A program made the translations under genes and the position numbers. This document shows positions 38,762-48,324 of a DNA stretch of 64,000 nucleotides, piece after piece; position 1 is the first letter of the stretch, and every line of letters starts with the position of its first letter. Below the pieces are notes generated by a model. That model did not search any database and was not told where the DNA came from. It was given only the letters and a program-made list of their open reading frames with translations. The DNA is from Paraburkholderia saeva (GTDB lineage Bacteria; Pseudomonadota; Gammaproteobacteria; Burkholderiales; Burkholderiaceae). The DNA is taken from positions 1-64,000 of the forward strand of contig NZ_CAJQZC010000006.1 in NCBI RefSeq assembly GCF_907164555.1, given 5' to 3'.

Positions 38762-39580
38762 ATGTCCGATCCCAACACCCAAACCCAGGCAAACGACGGC
38801 GACATCATCCTCGCCCTCGAAAACGTCAGCAAATACTTCGGCAAGGTCATCGCGCTCTCCGGCGTAACCCTGCGGCTGAAACGCGGCGAAGTGCATTGCC
38901 TGCTCGGCGACAACGGCGCCGGCAAGTCGACGCTCATCAAGACGCTCGCCGGCGTGCATACGCCCTCCTCCGGCCAGTATCTGGTGGATGGCAAGCCCGT
39001 GCAGTTCGAGTCGCCGAAAGACGCGCTCGATCTCGGTATCGCCACCGTGTATCAGGATCTCGCGCTCGTGCCGCTACTTTCGGTGGCGCGCAACTTCTTC
39101 ATGGGACGCGAGCCGCAGAAGAAGCTCTTCGGCCTCTTCAACGTGATGGACCTCGAAACGAGCGCGACGACTGCGCGCGGCAAGCTCGCGGAAATGGGCA
39201 TCAACGTGCGCGACCCGCATCAGCCGATCGGCACGATGTCCGGCGGCGAAAAGCAGTGCCTGGCGATCGCCCGCGCGATCCACTTCGGCGCGCGCGTGCT
39301 GATTCTCGACGAGCCGACCGCCGCGCTCGGCGTAAAGCAGAGTTTCAACGTGCTGCGCCTGATTCACACCGCCCGCGCAAAAGGCATTTCGGTGATCTTC
39401 ATCACGCACAACGTGCACCACGCCTATCCGATCGGCGACTCGTTCACGCTGCTCAACCGCGGCAAGTCGCTTGGCACGTACACCAAGGAAACGATCAGCA
39501 AGGATGAAGTGCTGGACATGATGGCCGGCGGCGCCGAGATGCAGAAGATGATCGGCGAACTCGAAGGCGCGACGATCTGA
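38762..39580 (+). CDS. Sugar ABC transporter ATP-binding protein (single nucleotide-binding domain)
   Basis: The 272-residue ATPase has Walker [10 protein letters not shown], the Q-loop in [15 protein letters not shown], the signature [14 protein letters not shown], Walker [13 protein letters not shown] and the switch His in FITHNVHH. RbsA and most carbohydrate ATPases have two such domains in about 500 residues. This one is single, like FrcA of the rhizobial fructose importer, and must act as a homodimer. It is followed after 47 bases by the iolC fusion gene. Confidence 0.92.
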   Translation: MSDPNTQTQANDGDIILALENVSKYFGKVIALSGVTLRLKRGEVHCLLGDNGAGKSTLIKTLAGVHTPSSGQYLVDGKPVQFESPKDALDLGIATVYQDLALVPLLSVARNFFMGREPQKKLFGLFNVMDLETSATTARGKLAEMGINVRDPHQPIGTMSGGEKQCLAIARAIHFGARVLILDEPTAALGVKQSFNVLRLIHTARAKGISVIFITHNVHHAYPIGDSFTLLNRGKSLGTYTKETISKDEVLDMMAGGAEMQKMIGELEGATI

Positions 39581-39627
39581 ACGACCGGCCCCGCGCGCAT
39601 CCCGTGCTTCGACAATCAGGAATTCTC

Positions 39628-41655
39628 ATGGCTATATCCAGTAAATCAGGCGCGGCGGCTGCAACCAGCCGCTTCGCACCCGGCCGCAGCCGCGACGTGA
39701 TCTGCCTCGGTCGCCTCGCGGTCGATCTGTACGCACAGCAGGTCGGCGCGCGGCTCGAAGACGTGTCGACGTTCGCGAAGTATCTAGGCGGCTCGTCGGC
39801 GAACATCGCGTTCGGCTGCGCGCGGCTCGGCCTTGAATCGGCGATGCTCGCGCGCGTCGGCAACGATCACATGGGGCGCTTTCTCACCGAGACGCTCGCG
39901 AACGAAGGCTGCGACGTGAGCCACGTGCGTATCGATCAGGAGCGTCTGACGGCCCTCGTGCTGCTCGGCCTGAAGGATCGCGACACGTTCCCGCTCGTCT
40001 TCTATCGCGAGAACTGCGCGGATATGGCCGTCGACGAGAACGACTTCGACGAGGCGTTTATCGCATCGTCGAAAGCGCTGCTGATTACCGGCACGCACCT
40101 GTCGACCGAACAGGTGAACCGCACGAGCCGCCGCGCGCTCGACTACGCGCGCCGCAACCAGGTGCGCACGGTGCTCGATATCGACTACCGGCCAGTGCTT
40201 TGGGGTTTGACGGGCAAGGCCGATGGCGAGACACGCTTTATCGCCAGCGAAGGCGTGACGGCCCATCTGCAGCGCTTCCTGCCGCTCTTTGACCTCATCA
40301 TCGGCACTGAAGAGGAGTTCAGCATCGCCGGCGGCGACACCGATCTCGTCAAGGCGCTCGCCGCCGTGCGCGCGCTCACGCCCGCGACGCTCGTCGTGAA
40401 ACGCGGTCCGATGGGTTGCCAGATCATCGACGGCGCGGTCCCCGCTTCGCTCGACGACGTGCCCGTACAGGGCGGCGTCCAGGTCGAAGTGCTGAACGTG
40501 CTGGGCGCTGGCGACGCGTTCGCGTCCGGCTTCCTCTCGGGCTGGCTGCGCGACGCGCCGCTCGAAGCGTGCGCGCGCGCCGCGAACGCGAGCGGCGCGC
40601 TCGTGGTATCGCGACACGGCTGCGCACCGGCAATGCCGACGCCGGCCGAGCTCGACTATTTCCTGCGCGAAGCGAAAGCCGACCCGCAGCGGATGCGCCG
40701 CCCGGATCGCGACGCGACGCTCGCGAGGCTGCATCGTGTCACGCCCGCGCGCACCGCACGCAACGAAGTGCTCGGGTTCGCGTTCGACCATCGCAACCAG
40801 TTCTTCGACCTCGCGCAGCAAACCGGCGCCGACGAATCGCGCATACACACACTGAAGGGACTATTCGTCGAAGCAGTCGCGCAGACGGAAGCCGCGCTCG
40901 GGTTGCAAGGCCGCATCGGCGTGCTGATCGACGACCGCTATGGCCAGGACGCGCTGAACGCCGCCACCGGACGCGGCTGGTGGATCGGCCGTCCGGTGGA
41001 ACTGCCCGGTTCGGTGCCACTTGTGTTCGATCACGGCCGCTCGATTGGCACGACGCTCACGAACTGGCCGCGCGATCACGTGGCGAAATGCCTCGTACAG
41101 TTTCATCCTGATGAGCCGATCGAACAGCGGCTCGAACAGGAAGCGCAACTGAAGGCGCTCTACGACGCGACGCAGGCGAGCGGTCACGAACTGCTGCTCG
41201 AAGTGATTCCGCCGAAGAACGCGAATCTGCCGATGGCATCCGACACCGTGTATCGCGCGCTCAAGCGTCTCTACAACATCGGCATCTATCCGGAATGGTG
41301 GAAGCTCGAACCGATGGAAGCTAGCCAGTGGCAGGCCATCGATGCGCTGATCGCGGAGCGCGATCCGTATTGCCGTGGCGTCGTGCTGCTGGGTCTGTCG
41401 GCGGGCGTCGAGCAGCTGAACGAAGGCTTCCGCGCCGCCGCCGCTTCGGCGACGTGTCGCGGTTTCACGGTCGGGCGTACGATCTTTCATGAGCCGAGCC
41501 AGGCATGGCTCGCCGGACAGATCGACGACGCCGAAGTCATCACGCGCGTGCGGAACGTGTTCGAAACGCTGATCGCGTCGTGGCGCGCGGCCCGCAGCGA
41601 AACCGCGTCGCCCACAGGCGGCGCGCGCAACGTCCACCAGGAGCAGGCGGCATGA
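39628..41655 (+). CDS. iolC: Bifunctional 5-dehydro-2-deoxygluconokinase / DUF2090 aldolase-like protein
   Basis: The 675-residue protein has two parts. Residues about 20-345 are a PfkB-family kinase (VICLGRLAVDLYAQQVG; signature NVLGAGDAFASGFLSGW near residue 290), the IolC step that phosphorylates 2-deoxy-5-keto-gluconate. Residues about 370-665 are DUF2090 (VLGFAFDHRNQFFDLA; LLEVIPPKNANLPM; GVVLLGLSAG), which resembles class I aldolases and is thought to replace IolJ, splitting the product into dihydroxyacetone phosphate and malonate semialdehyde. AGGA lies 6 bases before ATG 39628. The stop overlaps iolD as ATGA. Confidence 0.92.
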   Translation: MAISSKSGAAAATSRFAPGRSRDVICLGRLAVDLYAQQVGARLEDVSTFAKYLGGSSANIAFGCARLGLESAMLARVGNDHMGRFLTETLANEGCDVSHVRIDQERLTALVLLGLKDRDTFPLVFYRENCADMAVDENDFDEAFIASSKALLITGTHLSTEQVNRTSRRALDYARRNQVRTVLDIDYRPVLWGLTGKADGETRFIASEGVTAHLQRFLPLFDLIIGTEEEFSIAGGDTDLVKALAAVRALTPATLVVKRGPMGCQIIDGAVPASLDDVPVQGGVQVEVLNVLGAGDAFASGFLSGWLRDAPLEACARAANASGALVVSRHGCAPAMPTPAELDYFLREAKADPQRMRRPDRDATLARLHRVTPARTARNEVLGFAFDHRNQFFDLAQQTGADESRIHTLKGLFVEAVAQTEAALGLQGRIGVLIDDRYGQDALNAATGRGWWIGRPVELPGSVPLVFDHGRSIGTTLTNWPRDHVAKCLVQFHPDEPIEQRLEQEAQLKALYDATQASGHELLLEVIPPKNANLPMASDTVYRALKRLYNIGIYPEWWKLEPMEASQWQAIDALIAERDPYCRGVVLLGLSAGVEQLNEGFRAAAASATCRGFTVGRTIFHEPSQAWLAGQIDDAEVITRVRNVFETLIASWRAARSETASPTGGARNVHQEQAA

Positions 41656-43610
41656 ACCAGCGTGTGTTGCATCACGATACGGCGCCGGCCAACGAGGCGA
41701 CGCAGGTGCAGGCAGGCGGCACGATCCGCCTGACCGGCGCGCAGGCGATCGTGCGCTATCTGGCCGCGCAGCGTGTCGTCACCGAAGACGGCAGCGGCAC
41801 CGAGCCGCTCTTTGGCGGCGTGTTCGCCATCTTTGGACATGGCAATGTCGCAGGCCTCGGCGAGGCGCTGTACCAGCATCGCCACGAACTGCCGACACTG
41901 CGCGCACACAACGAGCAGGCGATGGCGCACAGCGCGATCGCCTTCGCGAAAGCGCATTTCCGCCGGCGCATGATGGCCGTCACGACCTCGATCGGTCCGG
42001 GCGCGACGAACCTGCTGACAGCGGCGGCGCTCGCGCACGTGAACCGTCTGCCGGTCCTGCTGCTGCCCGGCGACATCTTCATTTCGCGGGCGCCCGATCC
42101 GGTGTTGCAGCAGGTCGAGGATTTCCAGGACGGCGGCATTTCGGCGAACGACGCGTTCAAGCCTGTTTCGCGATATTTCGACCGTATCGTGCATCCCGCG
42201 CAATTGCTCAACGCGTTGCCGCGCGCGATCCGCGTGCTGACCGACGCCGCGTTGTGCGGCCCGGTCACGCTGGCCCTCCCGCAGGACGTGCAGGCCGCGG
42301 CGTTTGACTTCCCGGCGGACTTCTTCGCACCGCGCGTCGTGCAGTTTCATTCGCCTGCTCCGGTCGCGCATGAACTCGAGGCGGCGCTCGAACGCCTGCG
42401 CAATGCGAAACATCCGATGATCGTCGCGGGCGGCGGCGTGCTGTACGGCCATGCAACCGATGCGCTCAAGGCATTCGCCGCGCAGCACGGCATTCCCGTC
42501 GCGGAAACGCAGGCCGGCAAGGGCTCGCTCGCGTGGGACAATCCGCTCAACACGGGCGCGCTCGGTGTGACGGGTTCGCCCGCCGCGAACGAGCTCGCGC
42601 ATCACGCCGATTGCGTGCTGGCTGTCGGCACGCGGCTGCAGGACTTTACGACCGGCTCGAACACGCTCTTCGCGCAGGCCGACGTCATCGGCATCAATGC
42701 GAACGCGTTCGACGGCATGAAGCATCGCGGCGTGGTGGTCGAGGCGGACGCGCGTCTCGCACTGGAAGCGCTCACCGAACGTCTTGGCGCGTGGCATGCG
42801 GATGCGGTCTGGACCGAACGGGCACACCGGCTCGCCGGCCAGTGGCGCGAAACGCTCGGCAAGCTCACACATGCACCGCAACGCGAAGGTGTGCTGCCCT
42901 ACGACGCCGACGTGATCGGCGCCGTGCAGCGCTCCAGCGCGCGCTCGACGACCGACGACATCGTCGTCTGCGCGGCAGGCACGCTGCCGGCGGAGCTGCA
43001 CAAACTGTGGCGCACCGGCCGGCCGGGTGGCTATCACGTCGAATATGGCTACTCGTGCATGGGCTACGAGATCGCAGGCGGTCTCGGCGCGAAGCTCGCG
43101 CGGCCCGACCGTGACGTGATCGTGATGGTCGGCGACGGCAGCTATCTGATGCTCAACAGCGAGATCGCGACGTCGGTCATGCTGGGTGCGAAACTGATCG
43201 TCGTCGTGCTCGACAATCGCGGCTACGGCTGTATCAACCGACTGCAGCAGGCGTGCGGCGGCGAGCCGTTCAACAACATGTTCGACGACTGCGCACAAGG
43301 CCCGCTCGGCGCGCCGAACGTGGATTTCGCCGCGCATGCGCGCGCGCTCGGCGCGCTTGCGGAACACGTCGCGAATGTGGGCGACCTCGAAGCCGCGCTG
43401 CAACGTGCCCGCGCGGCGGACCGCACCTACGTGATCAGCATCGACACCGACGCGGCCCGCACCACCGACGACGGCGGCTGGTGGTGGGAAGTGGCCGTGC
43501 CCGAAGTATCGAGCCGCCCTGCCGTGCGTGAAGCCCGTGCGAAATACGAGGCGCAGATGGCCGCACGCGAACGTGGCGACCTGCGTGACGCTGGCGACAG
43601 CAACGATTGA
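41652..43610 (+). CDS. iolD: 3D-(3,5/4)-trihydroxycyclohexane-1,2-dione hydrolase
   Basis: The 652-residue thiamine-diphosphate enzyme opens the inosose-derived ring in inositol breakdown. It shows the N-terminal pyrimidine domain with the catalytic Glu in RAHNEQAMAHSAIAFAKA, a central domain (MIVAGGGVLYGHATDALKAF) and the ThDP/Mg motif VGDGSYLMLNSEIATSVMLG near residue 495. DNRGYGCINRLQQACGG fits IolD specifically. It overlaps the iolC stop by 4 bases and iolE follows after 10 bases. Confidence 0.94.
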   Translation: MNQRVLHHDTAPANEATQVQAGGTIRLTGAQAIVRYLAAQRVVTEDGSGTEPLFGGVFAIFGHGNVAGLGEALYQHRHELPTLRAHNEQAMAHSAIAFAKAHFRRRMMAVTTSIGPGATNLLTAAALAHVNRLPVLLLPGDIFISRAPDPVLQQVEDFQDGGISANDAFKPVSRYFDRIVHPAQLLNALPRAIRVLTDAALCGPVTLALPQDVQAAAFDFPADFFAPRVVQFHSPAPVAHELEAALERLRNAKHPMIVAGGGVLYGHATDALKAFAAQHGIPVAETQAGKGSLAWDNPLNTGALGVTGSPAANELAHHADCVLAVGTRLQDFTTGSNTLFAQADVIGINANAFDGMKHRGVVVEADARLALEALTERLGAWHADAVWTERAHRLAGQWRETLGKLTHAPQREGVLPYDADVIGAVQRSSARSTTDDIVVCAAGTLPAELHKLWRTGRPGGYHVEYGYSCMGYEIAGGLGAKLARPDRDVIVMVGDGSYLMLNSEIATSVMLGAKLIVVVLDNRGYGCINRLQQACGGEPFNNMFDDCAQGPLGAPNVDFAAHARALGALAEHVANVGDLEAALQRARAADRTYVISIDTDAARTTDDGGWWWEVAVPEVSSRPAVREARAKYEAQMAARERGDLRDAGDSND

Positions 43611-43620
43611 GGATATCCGT

Positions 43621-44535
43621 ATGACTGACTTTGAAGTGCGTATCGGTATCAACCCGCTCTCGTGGATGAACGACGACCTGCCCTCGCTTGGCGGCGAGAC
43701 GCCGCTTGAGCTCGCACTGACCGAAGGCCGTGAGATCGGCTATGACGGGTTCGAACTCGGCAACAAGTTTCCCCGCGAGCCGCAGGCACTGAAGACACTG
43801 CTTGCACAGTACGATCTCGCGCTCGTTTCCGGCTGGTATTCGGGACGTCTGGCGAAACGCAGTGTCGCGGAAGAAATCGAATCCGTGGGCCCGCATCTCG
43901 AGCTACTGGCGAAGAACGGTGCGACCGTCATGGTGTATGGCGAAGTCGCCGATTCGATCCAGGGCGCGCCGCAACCGCTCTATCAACGGCCACGCTTTTT
44001 TTCCGACGCGCAGTGGGAAGAGTACGCCGCACGTCTCGACGAATTCGCGCGCTATACGCTAAGCCGCGGTGTGCGCGTCGCGTACCACCATCACATGGGC
44101 GCATACGTCGAAACGCCGGCGGACGTCGATCGGCTCATGTCGCTCACGAGCGATGCCGTTGGCCTGCTGTTCGACGCCGGGCACATCACGTTCGCGGGCG
44201 GCGATCCGGTCGCGATGCTCGACAAACATATCGCGCGCGTGTGCCACGTTCATTGCAAGGACGTGCGGCCTGCCGTCATCAAGCTCGCGCGCAACCGCAA
44301 CTGGAGCTTTCTCGACGCGGTCGTCAACGGCGCGTTCACCGTGCCCGGCGACGGCACGGTCGATTTCGCGTCGATCATCGGCTGTCTGAAGCAGCACGGA
44401 TATCGCGGGTGGCTGGTCGTCGAAGCCGAACAGGATCCGGTGATCGCGGCTTCGTACCAGTACGCACAGAAGGGTTACCAGACGTTGCGCTCGCTCGTCG
44501 ACGCACCGCTCGTCCCAAGCAGGGAGGCAGCATGA
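43621..44535 (+). CDS. iolE: Myo-inosose-2 dehydratase
   Basis: The 304-residue TIM-barrel enzyme of the xylose isomerase-like superfamily removes water from scyllo-inosose. Typical blocks are RIGINPLSWMNDDLPSLGG at the start, GYDGFELGNKFP, YHHHMGAYVETPADVDRLM, LLFDAGHITFAGGDP, HCKDVRP and WLVVEAEQDP, which supply the metal-binding Glu, Asp and His. The stop overlaps iolB by 4 bases. Confidence 0.95.
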   Translation: MTDFEVRIGINPLSWMNDDLPSLGGETPLELALTEGREIGYDGFELGNKFPREPQALKTLLAQYDLALVSGWYSGRLAKRSVAEEIESVGPHLELLAKNGATVMVYGEVADSIQGAPQPLYQRPRFFSDAQWEEYAARLDEFARYTLSRGVRVAYHHHMGAYVETPADVDRLMSLTSDAVGLLFDAGHITFAGGDPVAMLDKHIARVCHVHCKDVRPAVIKLARNRNWSFLDAVVNGAFTVPGDGTVDFASIIGCLKQHGYRGWLVVEAEQDPVIAASYQYAQKGYQTLRSLVDAPLVPSREAA

Positions 44536-45338
44536 GTCTGCTCGTCAAGGCACAGCGCGAAGGCCAGACAATCGCGCGCGTGACACCACAGTCCGCTGCA
44601 TGGCGCTACGTCGGATTCGTCGCCTACCGGATGGAAGCGGACGAAATCGTCTACGTGCATGAAGCCGCGCGCGAATCGTGCATCGTCGTGCTGACGGGCG
44701 CGGTCGACATCGAAACCGCCGACACGAAATGGACGAGTCTCGGCTCGCGCGATAGCGTCTTCGAAGATGCCGCGCCGTACGCCGTCTACGTTCCGCCTGG
44801 CGTGCGCACGACGATTCGCGCGACGCGACACGCGGAGATCGGCGTCGCCAGCGCGCCGGCCACCGGCACCTTGCCGATGCGCCTGATCGAGCCTTCGCAG
44901 ATGAAGCGCTCGACGCGCGGCAAAGGCCAGAATACGCGCTACGTCTGCGACATTCTTCCGCAGACCGAACCCGCGGAGTCGCTGCTGGTGGTCGAGGTCC
45001 GCACACCGGGCGGCCATGCGTCGAGCTATCCGCCGCACAAGCACGACACGGACAACGTGCCGCAGGAAAGCTCGCTCGAAGAGACGTACTACCACCGCCT
45101 GAATCCGCCGCAAGGCTTTGCGTTCCAGCGCGTGTACACCGATTCGCGCGATATCGACGAATCGCTCGCCGTCGAGAATCACGACGTCGTCATGGTGCCG
45201 CGCGGCTATCACCCGGTCGTCGTTCCTTATGGCTACGACTCGTATTATCTGAACGTGATGGCCGGCAAACAGCGCGTATGGCACTTCAAGAATGATCCGG
45301 CGCATGAATGGATCGTGGAGCGTGACGCAAAGGCCTGA
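44532..45338 (+). CDS. iolB: 5-deoxy-glucuronate isomerase
   Basis: The 268-residue bicupin isomerises 5-deoxy-glucuronate to 2-deoxy-5-keto-gluconate, the substrate of IolC. The metal-binding cupin block is SSYPPHKHDTDNVPQESSLE, followed by ETYYHRLNPPQGFAFQRVY, and the second half ends MVPRGYHPVVVPYGYDSYY. AGGGAGG lies just before the ATG, inside iolE. It is the last gene of the inositol operon. Confidence 0.94.
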   Translation: MSLLVKAQREGQTIARVTPQSAAWRYVGFVAYRMEADEIVYVHEAARESCIVVLTGAVDIETADTKWTSLGSRDSVFEDAAPYAVYVPPGVRTTIRATRHAEIGVASAPATGTLPMRLIEPSQMKRSTRGKGQNTRYVCDILPQTEPAESLLVVEVRTPGGHASSYPPHKHDTDNVPQESSLEETYYHRLNPPQGFAFQRVYTDSRDIDESLAVENHDVVMVPRGYHPVVVPYGYDSYYLNVMAGKQRVWHFKNDPAHEWIVERDAKA

Positions 45339-45371
45339 ACTGCGGCAACGGATGTGTTGCGTGTGAGGCCG

Positions 45372-45392
45372 GCCGCCGCTGCATGCGCGGCG
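45372..45392 (+). other. GC hairpin between convergent iolB and livF-like genes
   Basis: CCGCCGC-TGCATGC-GCGGCGG can form a 7-bp stem 34 bases after iolB. There is no T run, so it is at most a weak or Rho-assisted terminator. The rest of this 143-base gap shows nothing clear. Confidence 0.3.
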
Positions 45393-45481
45393 GGCGCCGC
45401 ACGCACTGTGGCCGGTGGGCGAGATCCACCGTCAGGGTTCCATCTTCCTCCATTCTCACGACGCGAGCACGCGCTTCGCTT

Positions 45482-46198
45482 CTACCCGACGCCGAGCCAT
45501 TCGTGCATCACGTGATCCTGCTCGCGAAATGCATCGAACGTACCGTCAAAGACGATCTCACCGTGGCCCATGACGGCGATCCGGCTCGCGATATCGTGCG
45601 CGATGACGAGCCGCTGCTCGATCAGCAGCATCGCCATGCCTTGATCACGAAGCTGCGCAAGACAGCCGCTGACCTGCGCGACAAGCTGAGGGGCGAGACC
45701 TTCTGCGGGCTCATCGATGATGAGCAGGTCAGGTGCCCCAAGCAGCGCGCGTGCGAGCGACAGCATCTGCTGCTCACCGCCAGAAAGTGCACCGGCGCGC
45801 GTCGTCCGTCGCTGGTGCAGAACCGGAAAGAGTGCGTAAGCGTCGTCGAACGTGAAGCGCGGTTGTGCGCCTTTCGTCCGACGCGGTGCGAGGCCGAGTT
45901 CGAGGTTTTCATGCACCGTCAATGCGGGAAACACATCGCGATGTTCCGGGACGTAACCGATACCGAACCGCGCAATCTCGAAGGTGCGCCGCCCCGCGAG
46001 CGACTGGCCGGCAAACTGCATGCGCCCCTCCGCGCGCACGAGGCCCATCACCGCTTTTGCGAGCGTCGAGCGACCCGAACCGTTGCGCCCCGCGAGCGCG
46101 ACAACCTCACCCGACTCGATGCGCAGATCGACGCCAAACAGCGCCTGACTCGCGCCGTACCACGCACACAGCCCATCGATGTCGAGCAACGCGGTCAT
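45482..46198 (-). CDS. Branched-chain amino acid-type ABC transporter ATPase (LivF-like) with Walker A Lys to Arg change
   Basis: The 238-residue ATPase has the LivF length and layout: GRNGSGRSTLAKAVMGL (Walker A), GIGYVPEHRDVFPALTV (Q-loop region), LSGGEQQMLSLARAL (signature), LLIIDEPAEGLAP (Walker B). The Walker A lysine is Arg43 (codon CGC at 46072-46070), a change that usually impairs ATP hydrolysis. It overlaps the LivM-LivG gene by 4 bases. The substrate is unknown and may not be an amino acid. Confidence 0.9.
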   Translation of the reverse strand: MTALLDIDGLCAWYGASQALFGVDLRIESGEVVALAGRNGSGRSTLAKAVMGLVRAEGRMQFAGQSLAGRRTFEIARFGIGYVPEHRDVFPALTVHENLELGLAPRRTKGAQPRFTFDDAYALFPVLHQRRTTRAGALSGGEQQMLSLARALLGAPDLLIIDEPAEGLAPQLVAQVSGCLAQLRDQGMAMLLIEQRLVIAHDIASRIAVMGHGEIVFDGTFDAFREQDHVMHEWLGVG

Positions 46199-48324
46199 CG
46201 CGCGGGATCCTCACCGAGGTAGGCCGCGCGGACGTTCCTGTCGGCGCGAATGGCTTCCGGCGTGCCTGTAGCGATCACGCACCCCTGCACGATCACCGAG
46301 ACGCGGTCAGCCAGGCCGAAGACCGCGTCCATATCGTGTTCGATCATGAGCAGCGTACGGCCACGGGTTGCTTCACGGATCAGCTCGATGGCCCGCGCGG
46401 CTTCGGCGCGGTTCATGCCGGCTGTCGGCTCGTCGAGGAGAAGCGTGGGCGCGCCGCCCGCGAGCGCGATGCCAAGGTCGAGCGCGCGCTGCTCCGCATA
46501 GCTGAGCGTGCCCGCGAAGACATGCCGGCGCGACGCTAGACCCACTGCCTCGAGCACGCGCTCCACGCGTACGTCGACCGCGCGCGCAGGAAGCCACCGA
46601 TGCCACCAGCGCACGCCTTCGCCGTTCGCCGCGAGTACGGCGCAGCGCAGGTTGTCGAACACCGTCAGGCGGCCGAATACACTCGTCGTCTGGAAGCTGC
46701 GCGCGACGCCGCCACGGCTGATCGCGGATGGTGTCGAGCGCGTTGTATCGATGCCATTGATCTCGATGCGCCCTGCACTCGCCCGGCCCGCGCCTGCGAT
46801 CAGGTTGAAGAGCGTCGATTTGCCGGCGCCATTCGGGCCGATCAATGCATGCCGCTCGCCGGCCGCGATAGTCAGGTCGACGCCACGAAGGATCGCAGTC
46901 CCGTCGACGCTTTTCTCGACACCTCGCAGGACAATCGCCGGCGCGCCCGCTTTCATCCCCGAGGTAATGCTGGCAATGGGCGTCGTGCGCGGTTCAGAAT
47001 TGATATTCGCGCCGGCTACGGCTTTTGCGGCGGCGGTAGCGCCGCGATGCGCTTCGAGATGCGCCCATTCACGTTGCGCGCGACGACTCATCCACCAACC
47101 GGTGAGTGCCAGCGCAACGATGACAACACAGGTCGTGGCAATCCGTGCTGTCGTGTCGATTGCAGGCGCGCCAGCCATCAAGACGCGTCCGCCCGTTTCA
47201 TCCGCCGACTGCAACGCATACGCGTACTGCACCGCGAGCACAATGGCGAACGTCCATGTCATACCGGCACATATATCGAACACCACACCTCGCGACGAGG
47301 CACGCCATCCATAGCGACGCAAATGCGCAGCTACAAGCGCCACTAGTCCGGCGATGCCATCCGGCGATCGTACGACGATGACAATGAACAGCAGTCCAAG
47401 GTAAAACAGCCACGCATGCGTCACGCTCGCGATTGCGGCGCTGAAGAACACCAGGACGACCGCACCCACGACCGGCCCAAAAAACGCACCACTGCCCCCC
47501 ATCACTGTTGCGATCAGCACCGAGCCCGAGCGCAACATGCCAACGCTTTCGGTGGACACCAGTTCGACATTGACAAGCCCCAGCGTGCCCGCGACACCCG
47601 CAAAGAACGATGACAGCACGAACATCCGATAACGCACGCGCCGTGGATCGCAGCCCGTCGACGCCGCGCGCACCGGATTGTCGCGCACCGCATTCGCGAG
47701 CCGCACGAACGGTGTGCGAGAGAGCGTCCACATCGCAAACGTAGCGAGCAGACACCAGCAAACGATCACCGCATACGCTTCGCGCGCCGGGCCAAACGTG
47801 AACGTTCCCCACGCCGGACCGCTCGCGCGATCGATCGCTACGCCCGCTTCGCCGCCGAACCAGTCGGGCAGCGACCACGCAGCTGCAGCGACAAGCTCGC
47901 CGATGCCAAGCGTGATCATCGCAAACGCAGTACCTGCGCGACGCGTTGCGACGAGACCCGCTATTGCGCCCGCAAGCGCGCCGCCGATGCCGCCCGCAAA
48001 CGGCAGCCACGGCAACGCAATGCCATGACGGTTGAAGAGATATGCGGCGACGAGCGCACCGAGTCCCGCAAACGCGGCGTGACCGAACGAGAGCAGCCCC
48101 GTCTCGCCAAGCAGCAGGTTCCACGAAAGCGCGAAGACGATCATCGACGCGGTTTGCGCCAGATACGCGAGCAACCAGCTTTGCGACGACAGGCACGGCG
48201 GCACGACCAGCAACGCGATCAGTGCAAGCCACGACGACCCGGTTCGCCACGCCGACGGATACGCGTGCAATCCGGCACCGGCGCTGTCGAACGTGGAACG
48301 CGCGTGATGCAGGTCAGGCCTCAT
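46195..48324 (-). CDS. Fused LivM-type permease and LivG-type ATPase
   Basis: The 709-residue fusion has two parts. Residues about 30-340 are a LivM permease (QTASMIVFALSWNLLLGETG, SFGHAAFAGLGALVAAYL, FVLSSFFAGVAGTLG). Two further hydrophobic segments at about 360-430 form the linker. Residues about 470-709 are a LivG ATPase with Walker A GPNGAGKST near 495, LSYAEQRALDLGIAL as signature (Ala610 where Gly is usual), Walker B LLLDEPTAGM and a final AYLGEDPAR. The ATG at 48324 starts MRPDLHH and overlaps the LivH gene by 11 bases. Confidence 0.9.
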   Translation of the reverse strand: MRPDLHHARSTFDSAGAGLHAYPSAWRTGSSWLALIALLVVPPCLSSQSWLLAYLAQTASMIVFALSWNLLLGETGLLSFGHAAFAGLGALVAAYLFNRHGIALPWLPFAGGIGGALAGAIAGLVATRRAGTAFAMITLGIGELVAAAAWSLPDWFGGEAGVAIDRASGPAWGTFTFGPAREAYAVIVCWCLLATFAMWTLSRTPFVRLANAVRDNPVRAASTGCDPRRVRYRMFVLSSFFAGVAGTLGLVNVELVSTESVGMLRSGSVLIATVMGGSGAFFGPVVGAVVLVFFSAAIASVTHAWLFYLGLLFIVIVVRSPDGIAGLVALVAAHLRRYGWRASSRGVVFDICAGMTWTFAIVLAVQYAYALQSADETGGRVLMAGAPAIDTTARIATTCVVIVALALTGWWMSRRAQREWAHLEAHRGATAAAKAVAGANINSEPRTTPIASITSGMKAGAPAIVLRGVEKSVDGTAILRGVDLTIAAGERHALIGPNGAGKSTLFNLIAGAGRASAGRIEINGIDTTRSTPSAISRGGVARSFQTTSVFGRLTVFDNLRCAVLAANGEGVRWWHRWLPARAVDVRVERVLEAVGLASRRHVFAGTLSYAEQRALDLGIALAGGAPTLLLDEPTAGMNRAEAARAIELIREATRGRTLLMIEHDMDAVFGLADRVSVIVQGCVIATGTPEAIRADRNVRAAYLGEDPAR

